Origin: Rhodoferax sp.
GTDB taxonomy: Bacteria; Pseudomonadota; Gammaproteobacteria; Burkholderiales; Burkholderiaceae_C
Assembly: GCF_028689305.1 (NCBI RefSeq)
Contig: NZ_JAQTWM010000035.1
Location: 1 to 33,250, forward strand
Direction of reading: 5' to 3'
Length of the DNA stretch: 33,250 nt
Shown here one piece after another: positions 12,873 to 22,300 of the stretch. The translations under genes and the position numbers were made by a program. The notes beneath the pieces are model-generated. The model saw only the letters and a list, made by a program, of their open reading frames with translations. It did no database searches and was not told where the DNA came from. Each line of letters opens with the position of its first letter. The stretch's first letter is position 1.

Positions 12873-12908
12873 AAAAAAAAATTGGGTGACCCAATAGATC
12901 ACCCAAAT
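12873..12908 (-). terminator. Intrinsic terminator 2 downstream of ccoP
   Basis: On the minus strand TTGGGTGA pairs with TCACCCAA around a 9-base loop, directly followed by nine T residues. The loop contains a third partner (ATTGGG) that can instead pair with the downstream arm to give a 6-bp stem with loop TCA. It stands between ccoP and the FixH-like gene. Confidence 0.85.
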
Positions 12909-12937
12909 CCTGGCAGCGGAGCTGCTTATTCACCTGC

Positions 12938-12960
12938 CAAAAAACAACGCCTCGCGGCGT
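12938..12960 (-). terminator. Intrinsic terminator 1 downstream of ccoP
   Basis: On the minus strand ACGCC-GCGA-GGCGT is followed by TGTTTTTTGG, 16 bases after the ccoP stop. The stem is short (5 bp) but has a GCGA tetraloop and a T tract. A further 5-bp hairpin without a T tract (GCAGC-GGA-GCTGC) lies at 12913-12925, between the two terminators. Confidence 0.72.
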
Positions 12961-12975
12961 CGCTCATCCTGTGGA

Positions 12976-13878
12976 TCAGGATTTGTTAGACAGGCCCCAG
13001 ATATAAGCGGTCAAGACATGAATCTGGGCTTCAGTCAACTTGCCAGCCTGCGCAGGCATCACGTTGGTTTTACCGTTGTTCACCATATCAAGTATCGCCT
13101 TCTCGCCAAACCCATGGAGCCAGATGTTGTCAGTCAGGTTGGCCGAGCCAAGCGGCTGCATGCCCTTGCCATCAGCACCGTGACAAGCAGCACAAGCAGC
13201 AAACTTATCCTTACCCAGAGCAGCTCTGGCTGAATCATGCGGGCTCCCCGACAGACTCAACACATATTGGGCCACATTTTTGACGTCGTCAGCACCACCA
13301 ATCGCTGCAGCCATAGGTGGCATGTTACCGACACGACCTTGTGTCAGCGTTTCCTTGATCTTCTCCGGTGTACCACCGTGTAACCAGTCACCATCGGTCA
13401 GATTGGGAAAACCCTTATTACCACGTGCATCCGAAGCATGGCACTGAGCACAGTTATTGCTGAACAAACGCTCACCAATCGCCATCGCTTGTGCATCTTT
13501 CGCGACATCTTCCGGCTTCATCGCCATGAACTTGGCGTAAATAGGCGCTGTTTCTGCGTTGCCCTTATCAACTTCGGCCTGATGCAAACCACGTGAAGTC
13601 CAGCCCAGTTGACCTGGGTAGCTACCCAGACCCGGGTAGAGGGCCAGATATCCCAATGCAAAAAGCACCGTGATCACGAAAAGATAACTCCACCACCGAG
13701 GCAGCGGGTTATTCATTTCGCGCAGGTCACCGTCCCAAACGTGGCCGGTCGTATTGTCTGCAGCCGTCATGGCTTTGGCCTTGCCCGTCACAATCAACAA
13801 GATCAGGCAGGCAATGATGCTGACAACGGTGATGCCGGCGACATACATCGCCCAAAAATTACTTGTGAAGTCGCTCAT
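12976..13878 (-). CDS. ccoP: cbb3-type cytochrome c oxidase subunit III, di-haem CcoP
   Basis: Carries electrons from soluble cytochromes to CcoO and CcoN in the inner membrane. The 300-residue protein has an N-terminal membrane helix (about 8-31), a second one at about 61-80 (the two-helix form of CcoP), and two periplasmic cytochrome c domains with CAQCH (about 143-147) and CAACH (about 229-233). Methionine ligands are plausible in NMPPM and NVMPA. The Shine-Dalgarno AGGA precedes the ATG by about eight A residues. It follows ccoQ after 24 bases. Two terminators end the transcript soon after its stop codon. Confidence 0.97.
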   Translation of the reverse strand: MSDFTSNFWAMYVAGITVVSIIACLILLIVTGKAKAMTAADNTTGHVWDGDLREMNNPLPRWWSYLFVITVLFALGYLALYPGLGSYPGQLGWTSRGLHQAEVDKGNAETAPIYAKFMAMKPEDVAKDAQAMAIGERLFSNNCAQCHASDARGNKGFPNLTDGDWLHGGTPEKIKETLTQGRVGNMPPMAAAIGGADDVKNVAQYVLSLSGSPHDSARAALGKDKFAACAACHGADGKGMQPLGSANLTDNIWLHGFGEKAILDMVNNGKTNVMPAQAGKLTEAQIHVLTAYIWGLSNKS

Positions 13879-13902
13879 TTTTTTTCCTATTGGATAAATT
13901 CG

Positions 13903-14046
13903 TCAATCCTGCTCAAACGGCAAGTTGGCAGCCTTATCAAACTCGGATCGGTTCTTGCGGGCATAGGCCCAACCAATGATGCCGACGAAAGTGATAAAGC
14001 TGGTCACGGTGGCCAATGAACGCAAAGTGTTGACATCGAATTCCAT
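13903..14046 (-). CDS. ccoQ: cbb3-type cytochrome c oxidase subunit IV CcoQ
   Basis: A 47-residue protein, shorter than the usual gene-finding cut-off. It begins MEFDVNTLRSLATVTSF and has one membrane helix at about 10-28, followed by AYARKNRSEFDKAANLPF, the typical cytoplasmic tail of CcoQ. CcoQ stabilises the interaction of CcoP with the CcoNO core. The Shine-Dalgarno GGAGA precedes the ATG. It lies 14 bases after ccoO and 24 before ccoP, exactly where CcoQ is expected. Confidence 0.93.
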   Translation of the reverse strand: MEFDVNTLRSLATVTSFITFVGIIGWAYARKNRSEFDKAANLPFEQD

Positions 14047-14060
14047 GAAAGGTCTCCGGT

Positions 14061-14687
14061 TTACTTGACCAATGTTCCAAGAACCTGAAGGTAAGCCACA
14101 ACAGCTTCCATTTCAGTCTTACCCTTGACCGCTTCAACGGCGCCCGCAATGTCAGCGTCCGTGTAGGGCACCCCCACCTTACGCAAGGCACTCATATGAG
14201 CCGGCATCACAGCGGCGTTCACCTGAGCGCTCATCAGCCACGGATAGGCTGGCATATTTGACTCTGGAACCACGTCACGCGGATTATTGAGGTGAGTCAC
14301 ATGCCACTGGTCGCTGTACTTGCCACCAACCCGATGCAGATCAGGACCAGTACGCTTGCTCCCCCATTGGAAAGGATGGTCATACACAAACTCACCAGCC
14401 ATGGAGTAGTGACCGTAACGCAGGGTTTCAGCTCGGAACGGCCGAATCATCTGCGAGTGGCAGTTGTAGCAACCTTCGCGGGTATAGATGTCACGCCCGG
14501 CGAGCTGCAGCGCGGTATAGGGTTTCAAACCCTCAACGGGCTGAGTTGTCGATTTTTGGAAGAACAGCGGAACAATCTCCACCAAACCACCAAACAACAA
14601 CACGATCAAAATCAGAACAATCATCAAGCCATTGCTCGACTCAATCGTACCGTGCGAGAAACCGCCTTCTTTATTTGTATTAGCCAT
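14061..14687 (-). CDS. ccoO: cbb3-type cytochrome c oxidase subunit II, mono-haem CcoO
   Basis: Membrane-anchored cytochrome c that passes electrons from CcoP to CcoN. The 208-residue protein has one N-terminal membrane helix (about 21-40), the haem-binding site CYNCH at about 72-76, and MPAYPW at about 146, which carries the distal Met ligand. The start is the ATG at 14687, preceded by GAGGA; the open frame extends 29 codons further upstream, but these overlap ccoN and look unlike CcoO. It lies 11 bases after ccoN and is followed by ccoQ after 14. Confidence 0.97.
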   Translation of the reverse strand: MANTNKEGGFSHGTIESSNGLMIVLILIVLLFGGLVEIVPLFFQKSTTQPVEGLKPYTALQLAGRDIYTREGCYNCHSQMIRPFRAETLRYGHYSMAGEFVYDHPFQWGSKRTGPDLHRVGGKYSDQWHVTHLNNPRDVVPESNMPAYPWLMSAQVNAAVMPAHMSALRKVGVPYTDADIAGAVEAVKGKTEMEAVVAYLQVLGTLVK

Positions 14688-14698
14688 AATATTTGTCC

Positions 14699-16135
14699 TC
14701 AAGCGTGAGCCGTAACAGCAGGAATGGTCACAGTCACCGACCGACCGCTTGTTGCTGTCTTGATGGTGTTCCACAACATGATGAGCATGCCGCTGAGATA
14801 CAGCAGACCACCCACCAGACGCAGCACATAGAACGGGAAGCTGGCCTTCACCGACTCAACAAACGTGTATGTCAAGGTGCCGTCTGCATTGATAGACCTC
14901 CACATCAAACCTTGCATCACACCGGCAATCCACAATGCAGCGATGTACAGCACGATACCAATGGTGGCCGTATAGAAGTGAATTTCAATAGCTTTGACGC
15001 TGTACATCTGTTTCTGACCAAACAGGCGTGGAATCAGGTAATACATAGAGCCCATGGTCACCAGGCCGACCCAGCCCAAGGCACCAGAGTGCACGTGACC
15101 CACTGTCCAATCGGTGTAATGGCTCAGGGCATTCACTGTCTTGATGGACATCATGGGACCTTCAAACGTGGACATGCCGTAGAACGACAGGGACACGATC
15201 AGGAATCGCAGAATCGGATCGTCACGCAGTTTGTGCCATGCACCAGACAAGGTCATGATGCCGTTGATCATCCCGCCCCAGCTCGGAGCCAACAGGATCA
15301 GTGAGAACACCATACCAAGCGACTGCGTCCAGTCCGGCAAAGCGGTGTAGTGCAGGTGGTGAGGACCCGCCCACATGTAGGTGAAAATCAGCGCCCAGAA
15401 GTGAACGATGGACAGGCGATAGGAGTAAACCGGACGACCCGCCTGTTTGGGAATGAAGTAATACATCATGCCCAAGAAACCAGCCGTCAGGAAGAAGCCC
15501 ACCGCATTGTGGCCGTACCACCACTGCATCATGGCATCCTGCACCCCGGCATAAGCTGAATACGATTTCAACGCACCTGCAGGGATGGCCGCACTGTTAC
15601 CGAGATGGAGCAGCGCAACCGCAATGATCATGGCGCCAAAGAACCAGTTCGCGACATAAATGTGCTTGACCTTGCGGGTACCGATCGTGCCAAAAAACAC
15701 GACCGCGTAAACCACCCAGACCAGCGTGATCAAGATATCGATGGGCCATTCAAGTTCGGCATACTCCTTGCCAGCGGTGAACCCCAGCGGCAAGGACAGC
15801 GCAGCCGACAGAATGACTAGCTGCCAACCCCAGAAGGTAAAAGCCGCCAGCTTGTCACTGAACAAACGCACTTGGCAGGTTCGCTGCACCACATAGTACG
15901 AAGTGGCAAAAAGAGCACAACCACCAAATGCAAAAATCACCGCATTGGTATGCAGAGGCCGCAATCGACCGTAGGAAAGAAACGATATTCCCAAGTTGAG
16001 CTCGGGCCAAGTCAGTTGGGCAGCGATGATCACGCCAACGAGCATGCCCACCACCCCCCATACCACGGTCATGATGGCAAACTGCCGAACGACTTTGTCG
16101 TTAAAGGTAGTTGCCTGCGAATTTGAAAATGCCAT
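14699..16135 (-). CDS. ccoN: cbb3-type cytochrome c oxidase subunit I, catalytic CcoN
   Basis: Catalytic haem-copper subunit that reduces oxygen to water and pumps protons, with high oxygen affinity. In the 478-residue protein the cofactor residues can all be placed. His62 and His349 ligate low-spin haem b, His347 ligates haem b3, and His209, His259 and His260 bind CuB. Tyr253 is the helix VII tyrosine that in C-family oxidases is cross-linked to the CuB histidine. Glu325 (STFEGP) is also conserved. About 12 membrane helices are visible. I chose the ATG at 16135 because AGAGGTG lies just upstream; a GTG two codons earlier overlaps that ribosome binding site. A perfect FNR box sits about 60 bases upstream. 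Confidence 0.98.
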   Translation of the reverse strand: MAFSNSQATTFNDKVVRQFAIMTVVWGVVGMLVGVIIAAQLTWPELNLGISFLSYGRLRPLHTNAVIFAFGGCALFATSYYVVQRTCQVRLFSDKLAAFTFWGWQLVILSAALSLPLGFTAGKEYAELEWPIDILITLVWVVYAVVFFGTIGTRKVKHIYVANWFFGAMIIAVALLHLGNSAAIPAGALKSYSAYAGVQDAMMQWWYGHNAVGFFLTAGFLGMMYYFIPKQAGRPVYSYRLSIVHFWALIFTYMWAGPHHLHYTALPDWTQSLGMVFSLILLAPSWGGMINGIMTLSGAWHKLRDDPILRFLIVSLSFYGMSTFEGPMMSIKTVNALSHYTDWTVGHVHSGALGWVGLVTMGSMYYLIPRLFGQKQMYSVKAIEIHFYTATIGIVLYIAALWIAGVMQGLMWRSINADGTLTYTFVESVKASFPFYVLRLVGGLLYLSGMLIMLWNTIKTATSGRSVTVTIPAVTAHA

Positions 16136-16192
16136 ATTCACCTCTTCTCAGTTTGTTCTCGCGCAGTGTCGTTTATCCCATCCATGTATCAT

Positions 16193-16206
16193 TTGATACA
16201 AATCAA
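16193..16206. promoter_or_regulatory. Perfect FNR box upstream of ccoN
   Basis: TTGATACAAATCAA fits TTGAT-N4-ATCAA at all fixed positions. It lies in the 90-base gap between ccoS and ccoN, about 64 bases from the ccoN start. It gives the structural genes ccoNOQP their own oxygen-controlled promoter, separate from ccoI-ccoS. I do not see a convincing -10 hexamer at the ideal distance. Confidence 0.9.
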
Positions 16207-16225
16207 ATTGGCACCAAAAATCTTA

Positions 16226-16360
16226 TCAATCCTTAAGAATTCGCTCCCCCTCCTGCTCAATATCATCAAATTGGCCTTTGTGAATGGCCCACCAAATGCC
16301 GCCAATGATGAAAAAGACCAGCACCACCGATAGCGGAACCAGCAGATACAGGATATCCAT
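16226..16360 (-). CDS. ccoS: cbb3 oxidase assembly protein CcoS
   Basis: A 44-residue protein beginning MDILYLLVPLSVVLVFF, with one membrane helix (about 4-26), GIWWAIHKGQFDDIEQEGERIL in the tail and a Lys-Asp end. This is the standard short CcoS layout. CcoS is needed for haem and copper insertion into the cbb3 oxidase. Its ATG overlaps the ccoI stop by one base (TGATG), so translation is coupled. The same frame stays open 136 codons further upstream inside ccoI, but those codons are antisense-free shadow sequence of ccoI and not part of this gene. Confidence 0.93.
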   Translation of the reverse strand: MDILYLLVPLSVVLVFFIIGGIWWAIHKGQFDDIEQEGERILKD

Positions 16361-18705
16361 CAGAGTTTTCCTTCTCGTAACCGGTCGCCAGACAGACGCA
16401 ACGCATTGAGCACCACCAGAAGGGAACTGCTGGCCATACCAATACCGGCCAGCCAGGCAGGCAACATACCCGCCACGGCCAAGGGGACACAGGTCGCGTT
16501 GTAGATCGCTGCCCACCACAAATTCTGTCTGACCACGGCCAGCGTCCGCCGCGCCAGGGCGATGGCCTCGGCGACATCCGTCAGCCGACTGCCTGAAACC
16601 AGAAAATCCGCCTGCGCCTGCGCCAGCGGAACCGCCTGACCAAAGGCAAAAGAGGCATGAGCTCCGGCCAAAATCGGTCCATCGTTCAGACCATCCCCCA
16701 CCACCGCCACCTTGTGCCCCTGCAACTGCGCGTTGCGCAAAAAGTCCAGCTTGTCCTGGGGCGAACACTGCCCCCGATACGCGGCAATGCCCACCTGATT
16801 GGCGACACGCTGGGCAGCATCGCTGGCATCACCAGACAGCAGGTGAATATCCAATGCGGCCGCTTTCAACGCAGAAACCGTCGTGACAGCATCCGGTCGA
16901 ATATCTTCCTGCAACTCAAACGTGGCCAGCCAACCCAGCTGATCACTCAGAAACACTTGCAAAACCCCAGAGCCGGCTTGTGCCACGCCACAAAAGCTGG
17001 CGGAACCCAGGCGCATGGGCGCAGCCTGGTCAGGCTGGCTTTCAGGATAAACCGCAGCACTCAACCCCTGCCCGGCAATTTCATTCACATCCGCAGCACG
17101 CCATAAACCAATCAGCCGGCCCTGATCAGCAGCACTCATCAAGGCACGGGATGCCGGATGCAGTGAATGCTGCGCCAACGCCGCAGCCATGGCCAGCGCT
17201 TGCTGCGAATCCGAGCCTCCACGCACCGTGGTTTTACCCAGCACCATGGCATCACGCGTCAACGTGCCGGTTTTGTCGAACATCACCGTATCAACCGCCG
17301 CCAAGGCTTCGAAAGCGTCCAGACGGCGCACCAGTACCCCCCGGTGTGCCAGCGCACCTGCCGCCGACAACATGGCTGCGGGCGTGGCCAGAGATAGCGC
17401 GCAGGGGCAAGTCACCACCAACACCGACACGGCCACCATCAGCGCCCGTTCCGGGTCCATATGCCACCAGAAGGCACACGACAGGGCTGCGGCAATCAGC
17501 ACGCCAATCAAAAACGGCTTGGCGATGGTATCGGCCAGCTTGGCGAGCTTTGGCTTTGTTGTTGAGGCACTTTCCATCAAGCTGACGATCTGGGCAAATC
17601 GGGTTTCAGCCCCCAACCGCTCCACCCTGACCAACACCACCGCCGCCAGGTTGTGACTGCCGGAAATCACTTCATCTCCCACATTGCGGGCCACAGGTCG
17701 GGACTCTCCCGTCAGCAAAGACTCATCCACCGACGTCTGTCCCCGCACCACCGTCCCGTCGGCAGGAAATGCCTCACCAGGAAGCACCCGAATGACGTTG
17801 CCCACCTGCAAACGCCTGACCGGCACACGTTCAAACTGCCCATCACCAGTCTGCCGTGCGACACTTTCAGGCAAGCGGTTCATCAGCGACTCCAACGCCC
17901 CGGCAGTGCGATCCCGCAGGCGCAGCTCAAACCAGCGCCCGGCCAGCAAAAAGAAGACAAACATCGTGAGCGAATCGAAATACACCTCGCGGCCAAAAAT
18001 GCCCGCAGGATCAAAAGTACCGGCCGTACTCACCACAAAGGTGATCAGCATACCCAGCGCAACCGGCAAGTCCATGCTGACCCGGCGGTGCACAATGTCA
18101 CGCCAGGCATTGCCAAAAAACGGCCCGCAGGAGAAAAAGATCACCGGCAGGGTCAACACCCAGGACGCCCAGCGCAGCAACTGCTCCATCTCCATGGACA
18201 GTTCACCGGGTGCAGCCACATAGGCTGGATAGGCGTACATCATGACCTGCATCATGCAAAGCCCCGCCACCATCATGCGCCAGAGGGCCTTGCGCGACTC
18301 AACCTTGCGGCGCTCACGGGTAAACGCGTCATTGGCTGGCACCGCCCGATACCCGGACTGGCTCACCGCCTGCATCCAGCGCGACGGCACCACGGACTGG
18401 GAATTCCAGACCACCCGTGCGCGCTGGCTGCCGGCACTGACCGCCGCAGACATCACCCCAGGGACACTTTTGAGGGCATCTTCCACCGTCAAGGCGCAAG
18501 CGGCGCAGTGCATGCCCTCGATCATGACGTTCGATTCCCAGCAGCCCTCGGTCGTGCTATCGGGCCGACTGAAGACCGACCACTCCTGCACATCATCCAG
18601 CATCTGGAGTGTTTCCAGCGAATCCACCGGCTTCAGTCCAGCCGGCTCCGCTGCAAGGGGGGCACTCATACTTGAGGAAGAATAGGCAGGACTGGACAGA
18701 GACAT
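16360..18705 (-). CDS. ccoI: Copper-exporting P1B-type ATPase for cbb3 assembly, CcoI
   Basis: Moves copper across the inner membrane for the CuB site of the cbb3 oxidase. The 781-residue protein has an N-terminal heavy-metal domain with GMHCAAC (about residue 65), several membrane helices, a TGES phosphatase motif (LLTGESRPV), the metal-binding CPC motif (TCPCALS, about 433), the phosphorylation motif DKTGT (about 477) and GDGLNDGP (about 672). Neighbouring ccoS and ccoN place it in cbb3 biogenesis (CcoI/FixI) rather than general copper resistance. The start is uncertain: the ATG at 18705 lacks a ribosome binding site and would be close to the start of a transcript from the FNR box. A second ATG at 18669 (MSAPLAAEP) gives 769 residues. 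Confidence 0.95.
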   Translation of the reverse strand: MSLSSPAYSSSSMSAPLAAEPAGLKPVDSLETLQMLDDVQEWSVFSRPDSTTEGCWESNVMIEGMHCAACALTVEDALKSVPGVMSAAVSAGSQRARVVWNSQSVVPSRWMQAVSQSGYRAVPANDAFTRERRKVESRKALWRMMVAGLCMMQVMMYAYPAYVAAPGELSMEMEQLLRWASWVLTLPVIFFSCGPFFGNAWRDIVHRRVSMDLPVALGMLITFVVSTAGTFDPAGIFGREVYFDSLTMFVFFLLAGRWFELRLRDRTAGALESLMNRLPESVARQTGDGQFERVPVRRLQVGNVIRVLPGEAFPADGTVVRGQTSVDESLLTGESRPVARNVGDEVISGSHNLAAVVLVRVERLGAETRFAQIVSLMESASTTKPKLAKLADTIAKPFLIGVLIAAALSCAFWWHMDPERALMVAVSVLVVTCPCALSLATPAAMLSAAGALAHRGVLVRRLDAFEALAAVDTVMFDKTGTLTRDAMVLGKTTVRGGSDSQQALAMAAALAQHSLHPASRALMSAADQGRLIGLWRAADVNEIAGQGLSAAVYPESQPDQAAPMRLGSASFCGVAQAGSGVLQVFLSDQLGWLATFELQEDIRPDAVTTVSALKAAALDIHLLSGDASDAAQRVANQVGIAAYRGQCSPQDKLDFLRNAQLQGHKVAVVGDGLNDGPILAGAHASFAFGQAVPLAQAQADFLVSGSRLTDVAEAIALARRTLAVVRQNLWWAAIYNATCVPLAVAGMLPAWLAGIGMASSSLLVVLNALRLSGDRLREGKL

Positions 18706-18739
18706 GGGTGAAGGGTAACCGGCTGAGCCACCAAAATAC

Positions 18740-18753
18740 CTGATCTAGATCAA
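18740..18753. promoter_or_regulatory. FNR box (one mismatch) between ccoI and uspA
   Basis: CTGATCTAGATCAA differs from TTGAT-N4-ATCAA only in the first base. For uspA a TATGCT hexamer at 18775-18780 lies about 31 bases from the box centre, the spacing of a class II FNR promoter (box at about -41.5). On the other side TACCCT at 18712-18717 has the corresponding spacing for ccoI, but it is a weaker match and would place the transcript start near the first ccoI ATG. Confidence 0.8.
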
Positions 18754-18810
18754 TGTCGAGCCAAAGTATGGGGTTATGCTGCGACCATTCACTTCAAGGA
18801 GAACACCATC

Positions 18811-19254
18811 ATGTACGAAAAGATTCTCGTTGCCACGGACGGCTCCAACCTGTCAAAAAAAGCCGTCACCAGTGCCATCTCCCTGGCTGCGCTGACCGGT
18901 GCTGATCTGGTAGCTCTCAAGGTGGTGCCGCGTTATCCCCAGAGTTATTTTGAAGGTGGTTTGGCCTTGCAGGCCGCCGAGGTGGGCCGCATTGAAAAAC
19001 AATGGGCCGATGAAGGGCAGGCGGTGGTAGATGATGTCAAGAAAAAAGCCGAGCTGCAGGGTGTCAAGACCCGCGCCCTGATCATCAAGTCGGACATCGT
19101 CTCGGACGCCGTGATTGCCGCAGCCAAAAAACACAAATGTGACCTGATTGTCATGGCCTCTCATGGCCGCCGGGGTGTCAAGCGGCTGTTGCTGGGCAGC
19201 GAAACCCAGCAGGTGCTGACCCATTCTCACATTCCTGTGCTTGTACTGCGTTAA
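18811..19254 (+). CDS. Universal stress protein, UspA family
   Basis: A single-domain Usp of 147 residues. It begins MYEKILVATDGS, and the ATP-binding signature G-2x-G-9x-G-[ST] is complete in SHGRRGVKRLLLGSETQ near the C-terminus, so it probably binds ATP. Such proteins help cells survive energy and redox stress. The ATG has a strong Shine-Dalgarno (AAGGAGA, 6 bases away). The FNR box at 18740 and a fitting -10 hexamer suggest induction when oxygen falls, in parallel with ccoI. It is convergent with the hybrid histidine kinase gene; a repeat element with a hairpin fills the gap. Confidence 0.93.
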   Translation: MYEKILVATDGSNLSKKAVTSAISLAALTGADLVALKVVPRYPQSYFEGGLALQAAEVGRIEKQWADEGQAVVDDVKKKAELQGVKTRALIIKSDIVSDAVIAAAKKHKCDLIVMASHGRRGVKRLLLGSETQQVLTHSHIPVLVLR

Positions 19255-19261
19255 ATTCGAC

Positions 19262-19310
19262 GCTAGCCCGCATCAAACAACCCCAGGAAGCTATATTTTT
19301 TATAGCTCTT
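19262..19310 (-). repeat. Copy of the ATAGCT-N19-GGGCTAG repeat with terminal hairpin
   Basis: Read on the minus strand: a perfect palindromic hairpin AGCTATA-AAAAA-TATAGCT (19289-19307), whose last arm contains the ATAGCT start, then 19 bases, then GGGCTAG. It fills the gap between the convergent uspA and kinase genes. The A/T-rich loop and position may let it serve as a bidirectional terminator. Similar elements are, from memory, common between genes in Comamonadaceae genomes. Confidence 0.75.
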
Positions 19311-19328
19311 CGGGTTGAGTTCTGTCCG

Positions 19329-22300
19329 TCATGCGGGCCGATTGAGCAAAGCCGTCAGCAAATGTGTGACCTGCGCCTGTAACGCCGCCAGCTTGGCTCG
19401 CATGGGCTCGGCGGCGGGGCCAGGGCCGCTCACTCCCGGCGCAGAAGCCAGACGCTCCAGATCGGCAGCCAACTCAACCGCAGGTTGCGCTCCGAACATC
19501 CCGAGCGTCCCCTTGAGAGCGTGTGCAGTGAGCACCAGCGGGGCAAATTCCCCCAAATCCAGGGCCTTGGTCATTTTTTGCAGATCCAGGGGCCATTGCT
19601 CCATGAAAATCCCGGCAATGATGCCAACAATTTCCTGATCTGCAGCAGCCAGCGCCGTGACATAGTCAAAACCTGGCTCCGCCGCCGGGCCGGTGACTAC
19701 CGGCTGGTCACCGGGTGACCCGGTCGCGATATTGGTCACCTGCTCCTCGCCAAAACGGCTGAGGACACGGCGCAACTCGGCCAGCGACAAGGGTTTGGAC
19801 AGGTAGTCATCCATGCCTGCAGCCAAACAACGCTCACGGTCACCCGACATGACATTGGCGGTCATGGCCACCACCGGCGTGCGGCTACCCAGTTCGCTGG
19901 CACGAAAACGCCGGGTGGCTTCCAACCCGTCAAGCACAGGCATCATCATGTCCATGAAAACCAGGTCAAAGCGGTGCTGTGCCAACATGTCCAGGGCCAC
20001 CTGCCCATCACCAGCCAGCGAAACCCGGTGTCCCTCACGCGCCAGCAAGGCGCCCGCCAATTTTTGATTGACCAGGTTGTCTTCCACCAGCAGAATGTCC
20101 AGCGCAGCCAGGCCTTTTCGCGGTGGCACTCCCTGTTCCACCTCACGCATAGCCGCTGGCAAACCAGACGGCGAAGCCGGCCATTGTTTTGTCAGCTCCA
20201 TCACCACCGAAAAGTCGAACTGGCTACCACGCCCCAATTCACTCTGAACCGAAATCTGGCCACCCATGGCCTCCACCAATCGGGAAGAAATCGACAGGCC
20301 CAGGCCTGTACCGCCAAAGCGTCGCGTGATACTGCTGTCCTCTTGTGAGAAGGCCTCAAAAATGGTGTGCAATTTGGATTCTGGAATGCCGATGCCGGTG
20401 TCCTTGACCGAAAAGCTGAACAGATACTGCTGTGGGTTACGCGCCTGGGCACTGACACGAACAAGCACCTGGCCCTGATCCGTGAATTTGATGGCGTTGC
20501 CCACCAGGTTCATCAAAATCTGCCGCAAACGGCCCGGATCCCCCATCACGGCCAAGGGCATCCCTGGCGCCAGTTCACAAACCAGCCCAATACCTTTGGC
20601 CTGTGCCCGCACCGTCAGGGCCTTGACGGTGTCATTCACCATCCTGCCAAGATCAAAGGCTATTTTTTCGATCTGAAGCTTGCCGGCCTCGATTTTTGAA
20701 AAATCAAGAATATCGTTGATGATTCTGAGCAGAGCGTCAGACGAGGTCTTGACCATTTCCAGGTATTCACGCTGCTCAGCGGTCAAGTCGGTATCCAGCG
20801 CCAGTTCGGTCATGCCGATGACCCCGTTCATGGGGGTACGGATTTCGTGGCTCATGTTCGCCAGGAAATCGGACTTGGCCCGGTTGGCCACTTCGGCGGC
20901 CTCCTTGGCCCGGCGCAACTCCTGTGAAGCCTGCTTGGCAGCAGAGATGTCGGCCAGATAACCATTCCAGAGCACCCCGCCGTCTGCCGCCTTTTGTGGC
21001 ATGGACTCACCATGCACCCAGATCGGGACACCGGTATGTTTGTGGTTCATCCTGAAGTCCAGCGAGATCCGCTCACCCGTGTGTACCGACGCCTTGAAAG
21101 CCTGCACAAAGGCCTCCCTGTCCTGCGGAACAATCTGCTGGAAAAATTCTGCCGGGTCGGCCATCACCGCCTGCGGTGACAGACCACAAATCTGTTCCGC
21201 CACCGAACTGCAAAATGGAAAGTTCTGACGGCCATCGGCCCAGAGCCGATACTGAAACACCACCACCGGGATGCTCTCCGTCACCTCGCGCAAGCGCTGA
21301 TCCGCTTCCTTGAATTGCGTCACATCCTGCCAGATGCCGGTAAACACTGTTGAACCATCGGCAGCCGGCAGCGGATCCGGCAAGATTTCAGAGCGAATCC
21401 AGCGCAAGCGGCCATCAGGCAACCGGATCTGGTAATCCCTGGCCCAGCCTTCACGCCGCTCACCGGCAGCCAGCACCTCGGCAAAGCAGCGCTCCCGGTC
21501 CCACTCGACAATTTGCTCAAACGCCAGCCGGCCATTGGCCAGCAGGGCCTCGTGATCCAGGCCACGCACCTCGGCCAGCCGCTCACTCAGGAAGGTGTAG
21601 CGGACCTGGCCATGACCAACCACACACTGGTAGACCACCCCCGGCACCGCATTGGTGATGCGACGCAGGCGGTCTTCGGCCTCGGCCATGGCCGTCTGCA
21701 TCTGTTTGCGCGCCGTGATGTCGGTTCGGATGGCAATGAACTGTTCAGGTGCGCCGCGGTCATCCAGCAGCGGCACGATCGTGGCCTGCACCCAATACAG
21801 TACCCCGGTCTTGGCCCGGTTGCAAATCTCGCCGTGCCAGACCTGCCCCGACAAAATGGTTTGCCACAACTGGGCAAAAAAGGCCGAGGGCAGCACCCCG
21901 GATTTGATCAGGCGATGGTTCCGTCCAAGCAGCTCCTCGCGCGAGTAACCACTGATCTGGCAAAACTTGTCATTGGCATAGGTGATGTTGCCCGCCACAT
22001 CCGTGATGCTGACAATGGCGTGCTGGTCCAGCGCAAATTTCTGTTTGGCCAGGCCCGACAATGCGACCTGCAACTCACGCTGACTGGTTTCACGCTGGCG
22101 GACCAGCTCCGACATCAACCGTGACAGGGACTCCAGACTGTCCTCGCGCAGCACCGGTGTTTCAGGGTTCAACTGCTGCATCAAGCCGCTGGCTGTTTCA
22201 CGCAGCGAATCCATGGCGCGGGTGCGGCTGTCGAGTTCCTGGCGCAGGCGATCATTGGCGTGTGACAACTCGACCGAACTCAGCTGCAGGCTGCGCGTTT

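Noticed and set aside
14688..14774. Longer CcoO start 29 codons upstream
   Set aside because: These codons overlap the ccoN 3' end, do not resemble CcoO, and the ATG at 14687 has a good ribosome binding site.
16361..16768. Upstream extension of the ccoS frame to 180 codons
   Set aside because: The extension lies inside ccoI on the same strand. Only the last 44 residues match CcoS, and their ATG overlaps the ccoI stop by one base.
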